DNA of 64,000 bases, from assembly GCA_965227905.1 (NCBI GenBank), contig OZ245780.1:3906001-3970000 (forward strand), given 5' to 3'. This document shows, piece after piece, positions 9,196 to 17,726 of this stretch; the stretch's first letter is position 1; every line of letters starts with the position of its first letter. The stretch is from CBDDHT01 sp965227905. GTDB taxonomy: Bacteria > Pseudomonadota > Alphaproteobacteria > Rhizobiales > Methyloligellaceae. The notes beneath the pieces are model-generated. The model did not search any database. It was not told the DNA's origin and saw only the letters and a program-made list of their open reading frames with translations. The position numbers and the translations under genes were made by a program.

Positions 9196-10032
9196 ATGAT
9201 GCACATGATGCAAAATCTCGAACGCGCTAGATCTCTGGCCCGTGAGCCGCAGATCCGCCTGCATGGCCCCGACGCCTTTGAAGGCATGCGGAAGGCCGGG
9301 CATTTGACTGCTAAGGCATTGGATATGCTGGTAGATCATGTGAGGCCGGGCATTACCACGGCAGATCTGGACGACATTGTGTTCGACTATGCGATCGAGC
9401 ATGGCGCCGTCCCTGCCCCATTGAACTATCGCGGATTCCCGAAGTCGATCTGTACGTCCCTCAATCATGTGGTCTGTCACGGTATCCCGGGCGCGCGCGT
9501 TCTCAAGGACGGCGATATTCTGAATATTGACGTCACGCTGATTGTCGACGGCTGGCATGGCGACTCAAGCCGCATGTATCGCGTCGGTAACGTGCCGCGC
9601 GCCGCCGACCGATTGATTGAAGTGACATACGAGTCCCTTATGCGCGGCGTTGCGGCGGTCAAACCCGGTGGAACCACTGGCGATATCGGCGCGGCCATTC
9701 AGACATATGCCGAAGCCGAGCGCTGTAGTGTGGTTCGCGATTTTTGTGGCCATGGTCTCGGTCAGGTGTTCCATGATCGCCCGAACATTCTTCACTATGG
9801 CGAACCCGGCGAAGGGCTGCGGCTCGAGCCCGGCATGTTCTTCACGGTCGAGCCCATGATCAATCTGGGCAAGCCCCACGTCAAAATCCTGTCGGATGGC
9901 TGGACAGCCGTGACGCGCGACCGGTCTCTGTCAGCCCAGTTCGAACACACGATTGGCGTGACGGACGACGGCTGCGAGATCTTCACCCTTTCCCCAGATG
10001 GATTGCATCACCCGCCTTACACACGTCACTGA
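9196..10032 (+). CDS. map: Type I methionine aminopeptidase
   Basis: The 278-residue enzyme removes N-terminal Met from nascent proteins. The five metal ligands of type I MetAP are visible in order: two Asp in NIDVTLIVDGWHGDSSRMY, His in CGHGLGQVFHDRP, Glu in MFFTVEPMI and Glu in QFEHTIGVT. The start could be Met1 at 9196 or the close in-frame ATGs at 9199 and 9208. The gene lies 12 bp upstream of radC and is probably cotranscribed with it. Confidence 0.97.
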   Translation: MMHMMQNLERARSLAREPQIRLHGPDAFEGMRKAGHLTAKALDMLVDHVRPGITTADLDDIVFDYAIEHGAVPAPLNYRGFPKSICTSLNHVVCHGIPGARVLKDGDILNIDVTLIVDGWHGDSSRMYRVGNVPRAADRLIEVTYESLMRGVAAVKPGGTTGDIGAAIQTYAEAERCSVVRDFCGHGLGQVFHDRPNILHYGEPGEGLRLEPGMFFTVEPMINLGKPHVKILSDGWTAVTRDRSLSAQFEHTIGVTDDGCEIFTLSPDGLHHPPYTRH

Positions 10033-10044
10033 CTCGCGTCGTTC

Positions 10045-10740
10045 ATGAGTCCGGGCGAACAGAGTAAGCCGCACTATACCGGTCACCGAAAACGGTTGCG
10101 CCAACGCTTTCGCGAGGGCGGTGGAGACGCCATCCCGGATTATGAGTTGCTCGAACTCATTCTCTATCGCGCCTTGCCGCGCAAAGACACGAAGCCGATC
10201 GCCAAAGATCTCTTGGAAGAATTCGGATCTCTTGCCGAAGTCTTCAACGCGCCCGATTCCCGTCTGTCGGAAGTGAGCGGTGTTGGCGAGACGGTCATCA
10301 CCGAGTTGAAGCTCGTGCGCGAAACGGCACTTCGCCTGTCGCGCGGCGCCTTCAAGGATCGCCCCGTCCTGGATTCCTGGACGTCGGTTCTCGACTACTG
10401 CCGGACTGCCATGGGCTTCGAAGCGCGCGAGCAGTTTCGGCTTCTGTTTCTCGACAAGAAGAACCGGATTATCGCCGACGAGGTGCAGCAGGAAGGCACC
10501 GTCGATCACACGCCCGTCTATGTGCGCGAAGTGGTGAAACGGGCCTTGGAGCTTTCGGCGACCGCCATCATTCTGGTGCACAATCACCCATCAGGCGATC
10601 CAACACCCTCCCAGGCCGATATCCAGATGACGAACGAAATCGTATCGGCCGCCGGCAAGCTTGGGATCGTGATCCATGATCACATTGTTGTTGGCAAACA
10701 GGGACATGCAAGCTTCCGCGGTCTTGGCCTGTTGAAATGA
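10045..10740 (+). CDS. radC: RadC/MPN-domain protein
   Basis: The 231-residue protein has the RadC layout: an N-terminal helix-hairpin-helix region (LSEVSGVGETVITELK) and a C-terminal MPN/JAB domain with the metal motif HNHPSGDPTPSQAD near residue 180. RadC was historically linked to DNA repair, but its biochemical role is unsettled. Start at 10045 follows the map stop by 12 bp. A palindromic intergenic repeat begins 47 bp after the stop. Confidence 0.95.
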   Translation: MSPGEQSKPHYTGHRKRLRQRFREGGGDAIPDYELLELILYRALPRKDTKPIAKDLLEEFGSLAEVFNAPDSRLSEVSGVGETVITELKLVRETALRLSRGAFKDRPVLDSWTSVLDYCRTAMGFEAREQFRLLFLDKKNRIIADEVQQEGTVDHTPVYVREVVKRALELSATAIILVHNHPSGDPTPSQADIQMTNEIVSAAGKLGIVIHDHIVVGKQGHASFRGLGLLK

Positions 10741-10786
10741 CGAAGCCGACCGAACCGGAATAGTTTTCGGCAAGAACGCGCAAGCT

Positions 10787-10873
10787 ATGACATCCCGCAC
10801 TTGATGCGGGATCCAGGGCCACGATGCATTAAAGTGCTATTTTGCCCTGGGTCCCGCATCAAGTGCGGGACAT
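10787..10873. repeat. Palindromic intergenic repeat unit (copy 1)
   Basis: Two arms face each other across about 25 bp. The left arm reads GACATCCCGCACTTGATGCG... to CCAGGGC, and the right arm is nearly its exact reverse complement. Each arm is itself a small hairpin (TCCCGCA..TGCGGGA). A related unit with a different core (CCCCGGACTTGAT) lies at 38432-38516. Such units are widespread in alphaproteobacterial intergenic regions and can act as 3' ends or mRNA stabilisers; here it lies between two convergent genes. Confidence 0.8.
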
Positions 10874-10908
10874 ACAAATCGCCATGCAGAGTGGCTCGCC
10901 AAAAGGCC

Positions 10909-11286
10909 CTAATCACTCTCAGCGGCAACGGTCACATCGTCGCCTGCGTGAACCGCAGCAAGCCGCGTTACGTCGTCGATTGCGCGCGCCCAGATGTTGC
11001 AAGGGCTTGCGAGGCGCGTCTCGTCTCCGACCGATATGGGTGTGCGGCCGTACCCGATGGCAATGGCATCGCCATCCGGCCAGAAAGCGATCTCACCCGG
11101 TACGACGACTTCGCGTGCATCGTCTTCAGGCACCACGCTGACAGGCGTTGAGAAATAGACTTCCTCGCCCCATGTTTGAGCACGAGCGCTAATTGGAAGC
11201 GCCGCCCAAATCGCGTCGGCTGTCGGCGTGTCGAGCAGTTCGGCCCGAATAGCGGTATCGCCTGCGGTAATCAGGATCTGTCTCAT
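10909..11286 (-). CDS. Cyclophilin-like fold protein
   Basis: The 125-residue product resembles the small cyclophilin-like (TM1367/DUF3830-type) family: an N-terminal beta-hairpin region with AELLDTPTADAIWAALPI, then TWGEEVYFSTPV and the GEIAFWPDGDAIAIGYGRTPIS core. The biochemical activity of this family is unknown. It follows the ketoacyl synthase gene on the same strand with an 80-bp gap, so it may be expressed with it, but no functional link is evident. Confidence 0.75.
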   Translation of the reverse strand: MRQILITAGDTAIRAELLDTPTADAIWAALPISARAQTWGEEVYFSTPVSVVPEDDAREVVVPGEIAFWPDGDAIAIGYGRTPISVGDETRLASPCNIWARAIDDVTRLAAVHAGDDVTVAAESD

Positions 11287-11365
11287 GAGCGTTCCGGATA
11301 TCCAGTCGGCCAGAGTGGTTTTTCAGACGTAATTAGGTCGTGGGTCTGATGTGACGCGCGCTGTC

Positions 11366-12604
11366 TCAGGCCGGGTTCGGTCCAAAGACAAGAACCGCAT
11401 TGAGCCCGCCGAAAGCGAATGAGTTGGACATTGCGTAGTTCACTTCACGCTCGCGCCCGACATTCGGGATATAGTCCAAATCACATTCCGGATCCGGCTC
11501 GTCGAGCCCGATCGTCGGCGGCACAAAGCTGTCGTTCATCGCCATGATTGTCGCCGATGCCTCGATTGCGCCGCTGCCGCCGAGGCAATGGCCGTGCATC
11601 GACTTTGTCGAAGACACCACGAGATCGTTCGCGGCATTGCCGAAGACGTGTCGGATAGCATTCGTCTCGTTGACGTCATTGACCGCCGTTGCCGTGCCAT
11701 GCGCGTTGAGATAATCGATGTCACTCGGCGAGAGTTGCGCCTCGTCGAGAGCCATCTGCATGGCGTGCGACGCACCCTCGATGGAAGGATTGACCATATC
11801 GGCAGCATCGGCCGTCATGCCGAACCCAACGACCTCCGCCAGAATTTTGGCGCCGCGTTCTTTCGCATGTTCATATTCTTCAAGCATCAGCACGCCCCCA
11901 CCTTCGGCCAGGACCGTCCCATTGCGCTTATTCGAGAATGGAAAAAGGCCATCGGGACTGCACACGCGCATGGCCTGCCAGGCCCGGGTTGCGCCCCAGT
12001 TGAGCGAAGCTTCCGTTGCGCCCGCCAAGCCGAGATCCACCACGCCTTCGCGAATCATTCGGTAGACGTTGCCGATAGCATGCGTTGCTGTCGAACATGC
12101 ACTCACGATCCCGTAGCAGGGACCGGTAATGCCATATTCGATACTGACATGTGCCGATGCCGAACTACCGATGGATCGCAGCAGCGTCAAAGGATGCGTT
12201 GCCCGCTTCTTCTCCTGGAAGAGCATCTTGTAGGAGAATTCCAAGGTCGTCAGTCCACCAACACCTGAACCGATGATTGCGGCCGCTCTGTAGCCCTTTT
12301 CGCCCTTGAGGGGCATCTCCATGCCTGATTGGCGAACGGCTTCCTGTGCGGCACACCCTGCGAACTGAGAGTATTTGTCGGCATGCATCCACTGACGGCT
12401 CTCAAGCATCGTCTTGGCGTCGAAGTTCGGAACTTCGCCGGCAATCTTGATGTGAAGATCGTCTGTGTCGAAGCCGGAGATTTCCCGGATCCCGCAATCG
12501 CCGCGCTTCAGGGCCGCCCAGAAGTCGTCGACACCCACACCCACCGGCGTTACCACGCCATGGCCGGTCACTACGACGCGTCTGCGACCATTCGCTGCTG
12601 TCAT
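11366..12604 (-). CDS. Beta-ketoacyl-ACP synthase II (FabF-like)
   Basis: The 412-residue condensing enzyme begins MTAANGRRRVVVTGHGVVTPVGVG. It shows the KAS II Cys-His-His triad: the nucleophile in VSACSTATHAIGN, one His in LNAHGTATAVND and the other in SMHGHCLGGSGAIEA; the NSFAFGGLNAVLVF tail is also typical. It elongates acyl chains on acyl carrier protein. I start it at 12604; the frame is open to 12637 but the family begins here. It sits 64 bp downstream of a dedicated ACP gene, suggesting a specialised acyl-chain pathway rather than housekeeping fabF, which normally lies beside fabG-acpP. Confidence 0.9.
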   Translation of the reverse strand: MTAANGRRRVVVTGHGVVTPVGVGVDDFWAALKRGDCGIREISGFDTDDLHIKIAGEVPNFDAKTMLESRQWMHADKYSQFAGCAAQEAVRQSGMEMPLKGEKGYRAAAIIGSGVGGLTTLEFSYKMLFQEKKRATHPLTLLRSIGSSASAHVSIEYGITGPCYGIVSACSTATHAIGNVYRMIREGVVDLGLAGATEASLNWGATRAWQAMRVCSPDGLFPFSNKRNGTVLAEGGGVLMLEEYEHAKERGAKILAEVVGFGMTADAADMVNPSIEGASHAMQMALDEAQLSPSDIDYLNAHGTATAVNDVNETNAIRHVFGNAANDLVVSSTKSMHGHCLGGSGAIEASATIMAMNDSFVPPTIGLDEPDPECDLDYIPNVGREREVNYAMSNSFAFGGLNAVLVFGPNPA

Positions 12605-12668
12605 ATAGATAACGAGACCGCGCTCTCGCGCGGCCACCCGATTTCAGTTGAAAAGTGGGAAGTTAAGT

Positions 12669-12938
12669 TTAGGCCGCCGCGCCGGATTCTTTTGATTCGG
12701 AAATGATCGCCTTCACTTTGTCGACCACCGCACCGACGGTCGAAAAGTCATCGACTTCCTCATTGGCGTTGTATGGGATCTCAATCCCAAACGTGTCTTC
12801 GATATCGAACACGATGACCGCAAGATCGAGACTCTCGATATCGAGCTCGCTTAGCGGCGTCTCCAACGAGATGTCGTCGGAGGGCTCCTTCATGTTCTTC
12901 TTTAGAATCTCGACAATCTTTGTCGCTACATCATCCAT
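12669..12938 (-). CDS. Acyl carrier protein (specialised)
   Basis: The 89-residue product is an acyl carrier protein: acidic, four-helix, with the phosphopantetheine Ser in ELDIESLDLAVIVFDIED near residue 36. The usual DSL motif is ESL here, and the following helix is unlike housekeeping AcpP. It precedes the ketoacyl synthase gene on the same strand, a carrier-plus-condensing-enzyme pair like NodF/NodE-type or other specialised lipid pathways. The divergent acyl-CoA ligase gene strengthens a lipid role. The product made is not known. Confidence 0.9.
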   Translation of the reverse strand: MDDVATKIVEILKKNMKEPSDDISLETPLSELDIESLDLAVIVFDIEDTFGIEIPYNANEEVDDFSTVGAVVDKVKAIISESKESGAAA

Positions 12939-13322
12939 TTCGCTCTCCCTGGCCCCGAGCCTACGGGGATCGAATATCAGCGCTCATCTGCTAAAGCAGA
13001 GGGTTCGAATGAGCAAGCCGAGCGTTCAAATAGTCTTAAAATACGGAGGAGTCTAGCGTCTGTATTGCCTCCGTAAACCGCACAATGCGCGGCGTCCAGC
13101 CCTGCTTGCACAAACCGCCCCGTTTGCGCAGTCCATTCCCGCCGAAATTGTCGGGACCCAGCCCGGCCCGTGCCTCCTGCAGACGCGCTTTCATGCTAGA
13201 GTGCGAAAGGCCCGACCACCGACTGGGCATCACACGCACAAAACCGCTGTTAACTATCCGCTCCACATATCATATCAGGTGATGTGTTGCAGCGAAACGC
13301 TTCTAAAAGGCTAAATGAAGCC
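12939..13322. other. Divergent intergenic region between ACP and acyl-CoA ligase genes
   Basis: These 384 bases separate two divergent operons and probably hold both promoters. A 52-76-residue open frame on the minus strand (13036-13266) has no recognisable family and no clear ribosome-binding site, so I do not call it. I see no strong terminator or repeat. Confidence 0.45.
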
Positions 13323-15068
13323 ATGAATTCAATCGACGAAACCCCAACTGATTCGAAAGGCAGCCGCTCCACTGAGCCGCATTCCGGCGAAGCTCATCCC
13401 TGGATTGCGTCCTATCCTTCTGGAATCGATTGGGAAATCGAGTTTGAACCTCAACCTCTCGGCCACGTCCTGCAAGAGGCCGCACACCGATTTAGCGATC
13501 GGACTTGCACATATTTTCTTGGCAAGACGATGACCTATCGCATGCTTTCCGACCAGGCCGAGAAAATTGCCTACGGTTTGCAGCAAAAAGGAATCGGAAA
13601 AGGCTCGAAAGTTGGCCTGCTGTTGCCGAATAGTCCCACTTACGTCGCCTGTTTCTTCGGCGTGCTCATGACCGGAGCAACGGTCGTTAACTTCAATCCG
13701 CTCTACACGGCGGAAGAACTCGCACGGCAGGTGGAAGATTCCGAGACCGAGCTAATGGTGACGCTCGATCTCACGGTTTTGTTTTCGAAGGTCGAATCGC
13801 TTCTTGAATCAGGGGTGCTTCAGAACGCCGCAGTCTTCTCCTTTTCCAGTCTTCTGCCGCCCTTGAAATCCGTCCTCTTCGGTCTTCTCAAATCCGGCGA
13901 CGTGGCCAAGGTCGACCGCTCGTCTCAGGCTGCAAAGATCATTGCCGAAGCAGACCTCACAGAGAATGACGGTTCCTACACCCCTGTCGACATCGATGTG
14001 ATGAAAGATGTGGCCGTCCTTCAATATACCGGCGGCACCACCGGCATCCCCAAAGGCGCCATGCTCACCCACGCCAATCTCAGCATCAATCTGCAGCAAG
14101 TGCGATGCTGGGGCACGAACCTGGTGCCCGGTGAAGAGAAGTTCATCGCGATTCTCCCCTTCTTTCACGTCTTTGCGATGACGGCCATTCTCAACTACGG
14201 CGTATCTGTCGGAGCTGAACTCGTCCTGATGCCGAAGTTCGAGCTCGATGAGGCGCTGAAGCTGCTTTCGGGCCGTAAGGTGACAGTCCTTCCCGGTGTC
14301 CCGACACTCTTCAACGCCATGCTTCATCACCCAAAAATCACCAGTTTCGACCTGTCAGCGTTGAAGTTCTGCATTTCAGGGGGCGCCGCACTCCCGCTGG
14401 AAGTGCGGCGCGGTTTCGAAAATCTTGCCGGATGTGCACTTGTTGAGGGTTATGGGCTCAGTGAGACCTCGCCGGTCGCCACATGCAATCCGGTGAATGG
14501 GATTGAGAAGGACGGCTCCATCGGCATCCCCCTCCCCCGGACCTATATCTCCATTCGGTCTCTCGAAGACCGGAACGAGATCATGCCGCTCGGTGAGAAT
14601 GGCGAGATCTGCATCAAGGGTCCGCAGGTCATGAAGGGCTACTGGCAGAGGCCCGACGAGACCAGCGAGGTGATGGTGGGCGACTATTTTCGCACAGGCG
14701 ACATCGGCTACATGGACGAGGATGGCTTCACCTATATCGTCGACCGGCTCAAGGACATGATCAATTGCTCGGGCTTCAAGGTTTATCCGCGCCAGGTCGA
14801 GGAAGCGATTTACGAGCATCCGGCCGTCGAGGAAGTCACGGTCATCGGAATTCCGGACGAGTATCGCGGTGAAGCACCAAAGGCCTACGTCAAGCTGCGT
14901 GCCGGCCAAAGCGCCGATGCAAGTGAGATTTTCGCTTTTCTCAAGCCGAAACTCTCGAAAATCGAGATGCCAAGCCAGATCGAATTTCGCGACGAGTTGC
15001 CCAAGACAATGGTCGGGAAACTCTCGCGCAAGGAGCTTCGCGAGGAAGCGGATCAACAGTCTGAATAG
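13323..15068 (+). CDS. Long-chain fatty-acid--CoA ligase (FadD-like)
   Basis: The 581-residue enzyme belongs to the ANL adenylating superfamily. The P-loop appears as LQYTGGTTGIPKGAMLTHAN, the adenine motif as EGYGLSETSPVA, the hinge/ATP motif as DYFRTGDIGYMDEDGFTYIVDRLKDMINCSGFKVYPRQVE, and the catalytic Lys motif as PKTMVGKLSRKELRE. It activates fatty acids to acyl-CoA. I chose the ATG at 13323; an in-frame GTG at 13284 would add 13 residues. It is divergent from the ACP/ketoacyl synthase genes, and the fadE-fadJ-thiolase operon lies on the other strand a few kb away, so it may feed beta-oxidation. Confidence 0.92.
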   Translation: MNSIDETPTDSKGSRSTEPHSGEAHPWIASYPSGIDWEIEFEPQPLGHVLQEAAHRFSDRTCTYFLGKTMTYRMLSDQAEKIAYGLQQKGIGKGSKVGLLLPNSPTYVACFFGVLMTGATVVNFNPLYTAEELARQVEDSETELMVTLDLTVLFSKVESLLESGVLQNAAVFSFSSLLPPLKSVLFGLLKSGDVAKVDRSSQAAKIIAEADLTENDGSYTPVDIDVMKDVAVLQYTGGTTGIPKGAMLTHANLSINLQQVRCWGTNLVPGEEKFIAILPFFHVFAMTAILNYGVSVGAELVLMPKFELDEALKLLSGRKVTVLPGVPTLFNAMLHHPKITSFDLSALKFCISGGAALPLEVRRGFENLAGCALVEGYGLSETSPVATCNPVNGIEKDGSIGIPLPRTYISIRSLEDRNEIMPLGENGEICIKGPQVMKGYWQRPDETSEVMVGDYFRTGDIGYMDEDGFTYIVDRLKDMINCSGFKVYPRQVEEAIYEHPAVEEVTVIGIPDEYRGEAPKAYVKLRAGQSADASEIFAFLKPKLSKIEMPSQIEFRDELPKTMVGKLSRKELREEADQQSE

Positions 15069-15170
15069 AGATGATTGGACGCCGATTGGCATTCGCTAAT
15101 CGTGTGGGGCGCAGAGCCATCGCAAGTTATGGGATTGCGGTCATCAGACCTTGCAAGGATTCACAAATGC

Positions 15171-15203
15171 AAACGCCCGGCCTCTCGAAGAGACCGGGCG
15201 TTT
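15171..15203. terminator. Bidirectional terminator between convergent genes
   Basis: A perfect 10-bp stem, AAACGCCCGG paired with CCGGGCGTTT around a 13-base loop, has A-rich sequence on one side and T-rich on the other. It sits between the convergent acyl-CoA ligase and DUF2147-SPOR genes and can serve both. Confidence 0.85.
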
Positions 15204-15232
15204 GATTGTTCAATCAAACTGACCGCGATGGG

Positions 15233-16177
15233 CTAGCGGGTGCGGACCAAGCAATCGTTCAGACCTGATGCAATCAGCTCTGCACAGAGATCCTTTGCAT
15301 CTGCCTTGCCGCGCAAGGTTCCGAAGCGAAGCCGGTACCAGATACCGCTATCGCCAAGATCGGCGCGCTGAATGGTAGCCTCATAGTCCTGCAGCATCGG
15401 ATACCGTTTGCGTAGCTTGGCGACACCAATCCTGGCGCTTTCCTCGCTACGTCTTGCCGACAACTGGACGACGAAACCCTGACCGCTCTGCGCGCTCGGA
15501 ACGCGCGGAGGCGGACTTGCGACAGCGCGTGGCGGCGCGATCCGGGCTTCGCGAATGGGTGCAGGCGCTGCAGCACGTGGTGCCGGTGCAGGCGTTGGTT
15601 CCGCTGCCAGAGCGCGTGCTCTTGGTGGAGCCGCCTGTACCGGCGGAGCCGGCGCACGTTGAACGGTTTCACGACGCGGTCGCGGTTTCGCCTTCTGACG
15701 CGCGGCGGCAACGACCTTCTTTTTCTTCGCCGTATGCTTCGTGCGGGTCCAAAGCTTGTGACCGCAGACAATGCCCATGACCTTGCAGCCACGAAGCTTC
15801 AATGTCCGGCGATCGACAACACTGACCTCGATATTCTGGTAAATCTTACCTTCCTCGGGACTGTAGACGGCACCGATCCAAAGATTGGGACCGGCCTTCC
15901 GCATGTCCTGGAACGTCGAAATTCCGACAACTTTCCGTTTCCTGAGGGCTGGATTGGGATTGTAGCCGTCTCTCCATGGCCTGCCACGTTCATCCAAGGG
16001 ATCACGGAGCCAGACGATTTTCGCGCACAGCTTATTGCCGCACTTCGAGACTTGCACCTTCCCCTTGCCGGTATCGGTCATCCAATAACCAACAGGCGAC
16101 GCTGCGTGCGCCGCCGTACTCGCCCAGAAGGGCAAGATCGGCAAGAGAAGGACGGGTGCCAACATGCGAGACCACAT
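15233..16177 (-). CDS. Secreted DUF2147-SPOR fusion protein
   Basis: The 314-residue product starts with a signal peptide (MWSRMLAPVLLLPILPFWAS...AHA). It is followed by a DUF2147 domain (about residues 27-150: PVGYWMTDTGKGKVQVSKCGN.LCAKIVWL, then the CKVMGIVCGHKLWTR end). A Lys/Arg- then Pro/Ala-rich linker (about 155-230) follows, and a C-terminal SPOR domain (about 240-314: GQGFVVQLSARRSEESARIGVAKLRKRYP...YRLRFG). SPOR domains bind denuded peptidoglycan at division sites, so a periplasmic cell-wall role is inferred. The ATG at 16177 has AGGAG eight bases upstream; the frame opens at 16204. The fusion of these two domains is notable. Confidence 0.85.
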   Translation of the reverse strand: MWSRMLAPVLLLPILPFWASTAAHAASPVGYWMTDTGKGKVQVSKCGNKLCAKIVWLRDPLDERGRPWRDGYNPNPALRKRKVVGISTFQDMRKAGPNLWIGAVYSPEEGKIYQNIEVSVVDRRTLKLRGCKVMGIVCGHKLWTRTKHTAKKKKVVAAARQKAKPRPRRETVQRAPAPPVQAAPPRARALAAEPTPAPAPRAAAPAPIREARIAPPRAVASPPPRVPSAQSGQGFVVQLSARRSEESARIGVAKLRKRYPMLQDYEATIQRADLGDSGIWYRLRFGTLRGKADAKDLCAELIASGLNDCLVRTR

Positions 16178-16242
16178 GAAGCATTCTCCTTTTCCTACGA
16201 GCATCCGTGGCCCTAAAGCCGGCGGTATGCTTCAAACGTCGC

Positions 16243-17700
16243 CTATCCCGTAGTCGTTTCCGAGCCCTCGTCCGGGCTTTCTCGTTTTTCCTCGTCGGCT
16301 CCCCCCTCAGCCAGTGGTCCGCCGCCAACCGGCGCGGTACTTCCATTGGCCTTAGAAGCCTGAGGCGCTACGTTTTCATTCGTCGACGCAGCCACGCGTT
16401 CCGGTGCTTTCCCATTATGCGCACCTTCGAGTATGGCCGCTACCCCCATGCCACCCGCCGTACAGACTGAGATTAAACCACGCCCCCCGCCATTCTGGGA
16501 TAAGATTTTGGCGAGAGAAGCGACAATCCGTGCCCCTGTGGCGGCAAAAGGATGTCCGAATGCAATACTGGAACCATTTACATTTAGTTTACCACGATCA
16601 ATTTCGCCAAGAGGCGTATCCCGTTTCAGCATTCTTCGGCAGTAATCTGCCGATTCCCATGCCTTTAACGTACATAGCACCTGCGCGGCAAATGCTTCGT
16701 GCACTTCATAATATTCAAAATCTTGCAGCGAAAGACCAGATTGTTCCAGAATTTTGTTAACAGCGATGGTCGGAGCCATCAGCAATCCTTCGCCTTCGAC
16801 ATAATCTAAGGCCGCTGTTTGGGCATGGGTCAAATAGGCCATTGGTTCCAAACCATGCTCTTCTGCCCACTCTTCCGACGTCAACAGAACCGCTGCTGCA
16901 CCATCGGTCAACGGCGTCGAGTTAGCCGCTGTCAGCGTGCCGCGCTTCGACCGCTCGAAGGCGGGCCGTAGCTCTGCAATCTTGTCTGCATCCATGTCGG
17001 CGCGCAGATTATTGTCACGAAACACCCCGGCGCACGGCACGAGCAGATCGTCCATAAACCCATTATCATAGGCTGTTGCGGCGTTCTTGTGACTTGCCAG
17101 CGCAAGGGCGTCCTGCTCCGCGCGTGAGATCTCCCACTTCTGCGCCATCAACTCACAATGCTGGCCCATATTGAGCCCGGTCCGCGGTTCGGCGACACTG
17201 GGGGCCTGGGGCGCAAGTTCCGCCGGCGAAAAGCCTTTGAACACGCCGAGCTTGGCCATGGCGCCTTTGGCGCGACTCAACTCGACGAGCCTCTGTGCGA
17301 ATTTCCGCTTAAAGACGATTGGTGCGTCGGACACCGTGTCCGATCCCACGGCAATACCGCACTCGATCTGGCCAGTCGCAATCTTGGCACCCATGCCCAT
17401 CGCCGCCTGCAGGCTTGTGCCGCAGGCTTGCATCATGGTGATGCCGGGCGTCGATGGCGCAAGCTTGGTGCCGACAACGGCCTCGCGCGCAAGATTCCAG
17501 TCCTTGGCGTGCGTGACAACCGACCCACCCACAACCTCATCGATATGGACGTCTTCGAGCCCATACCGCTCGACCATGCCGTTCAGCACGGTCACCATCA
17601 TGTCCAGATTGGTCAGATCGCCATAAGCCGTATTGGAACGGCAGAACGGAATTCGCACACCGCCAATAACCGCCACGCGTCTGAGAGTATCACCTGCCAT
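16243..17700 (-). CDS. Acetyl-CoA C-acyltransferase (thiolase, FadI/FadA type)
   Basis: The 485-residue thiolase catalyses the last step of beta-oxidation. The acyl-binding Cys is in MMQACGTSLQAAMGMG (about residue 92), the His motif is YYEVHEAFAAQVL, the glycine loop is NVNGSSIAFGHPFAATGAR and the second catalytic Cys is in SVCTAGGMGVAAILE. It is longer than usual thiolases (about 390-440) because of a roughly 55-residue low-complexity acidic tail after ILEG. It lies 26 bp downstream of the fadJ-like gene and closes the fadE-fadJ-thiolase operon. Stretches around 16500-16720 look less GC-rich than the rest. Confidence 0.93.
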   Translation of the reverse strand: MAGDTLRRVAVIGGVRIPFCRSNTAYGDLTNLDMMVTVLNGMVERYGLEDVHIDEVVGGSVVTHAKDWNLAREAVVGTKLAPSTPGITMMQACGTSLQAAMGMGAKIATGQIECGIAVGSDTVSDAPIVFKRKFAQRLVELSRAKGAMAKLGVFKGFSPAELAPQAPSVAEPRTGLNMGQHCELMAQKWEISRAEQDALALASHKNAATAYDNGFMDDLLVPCAGVFRDNNLRADMDADKIAELRPAFERSKRGTLTAANSTPLTDGAAAVLLTSEEWAEEHGLEPMAYLTHAQTAALDYVEGEGLLMAPTIAVNKILEQSGLSLQDFEYYEVHEAFAAQVLCTLKAWESADYCRRMLKRDTPLGEIDRGKLNVNGSSIAFGHPFAATGARIVASLAKILSQNGGGRGLISVCTAGGMGVAAILEGAHNGKAPERVAASTNENVAPQASKANGSTAPVGGGPLAEGGADEEKRESPDEGSETTTG

Positions 17701-17726
17701 TAGGTCCGATCATCCTCGTCATTCGC

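Noticed and set aside
12983..13020. A GGTTCGAAT stretch resembling a tRNA T-loop
   Set aside because: No matching acceptor, D or anticodon stems can be built around it.
13036..13266. A 76-residue frame upstream of the ACP gene on the same strand
   Set aside because: No clear ribosome-binding site, no family resemblance and a poor start; it lies in a divergent promoter region.
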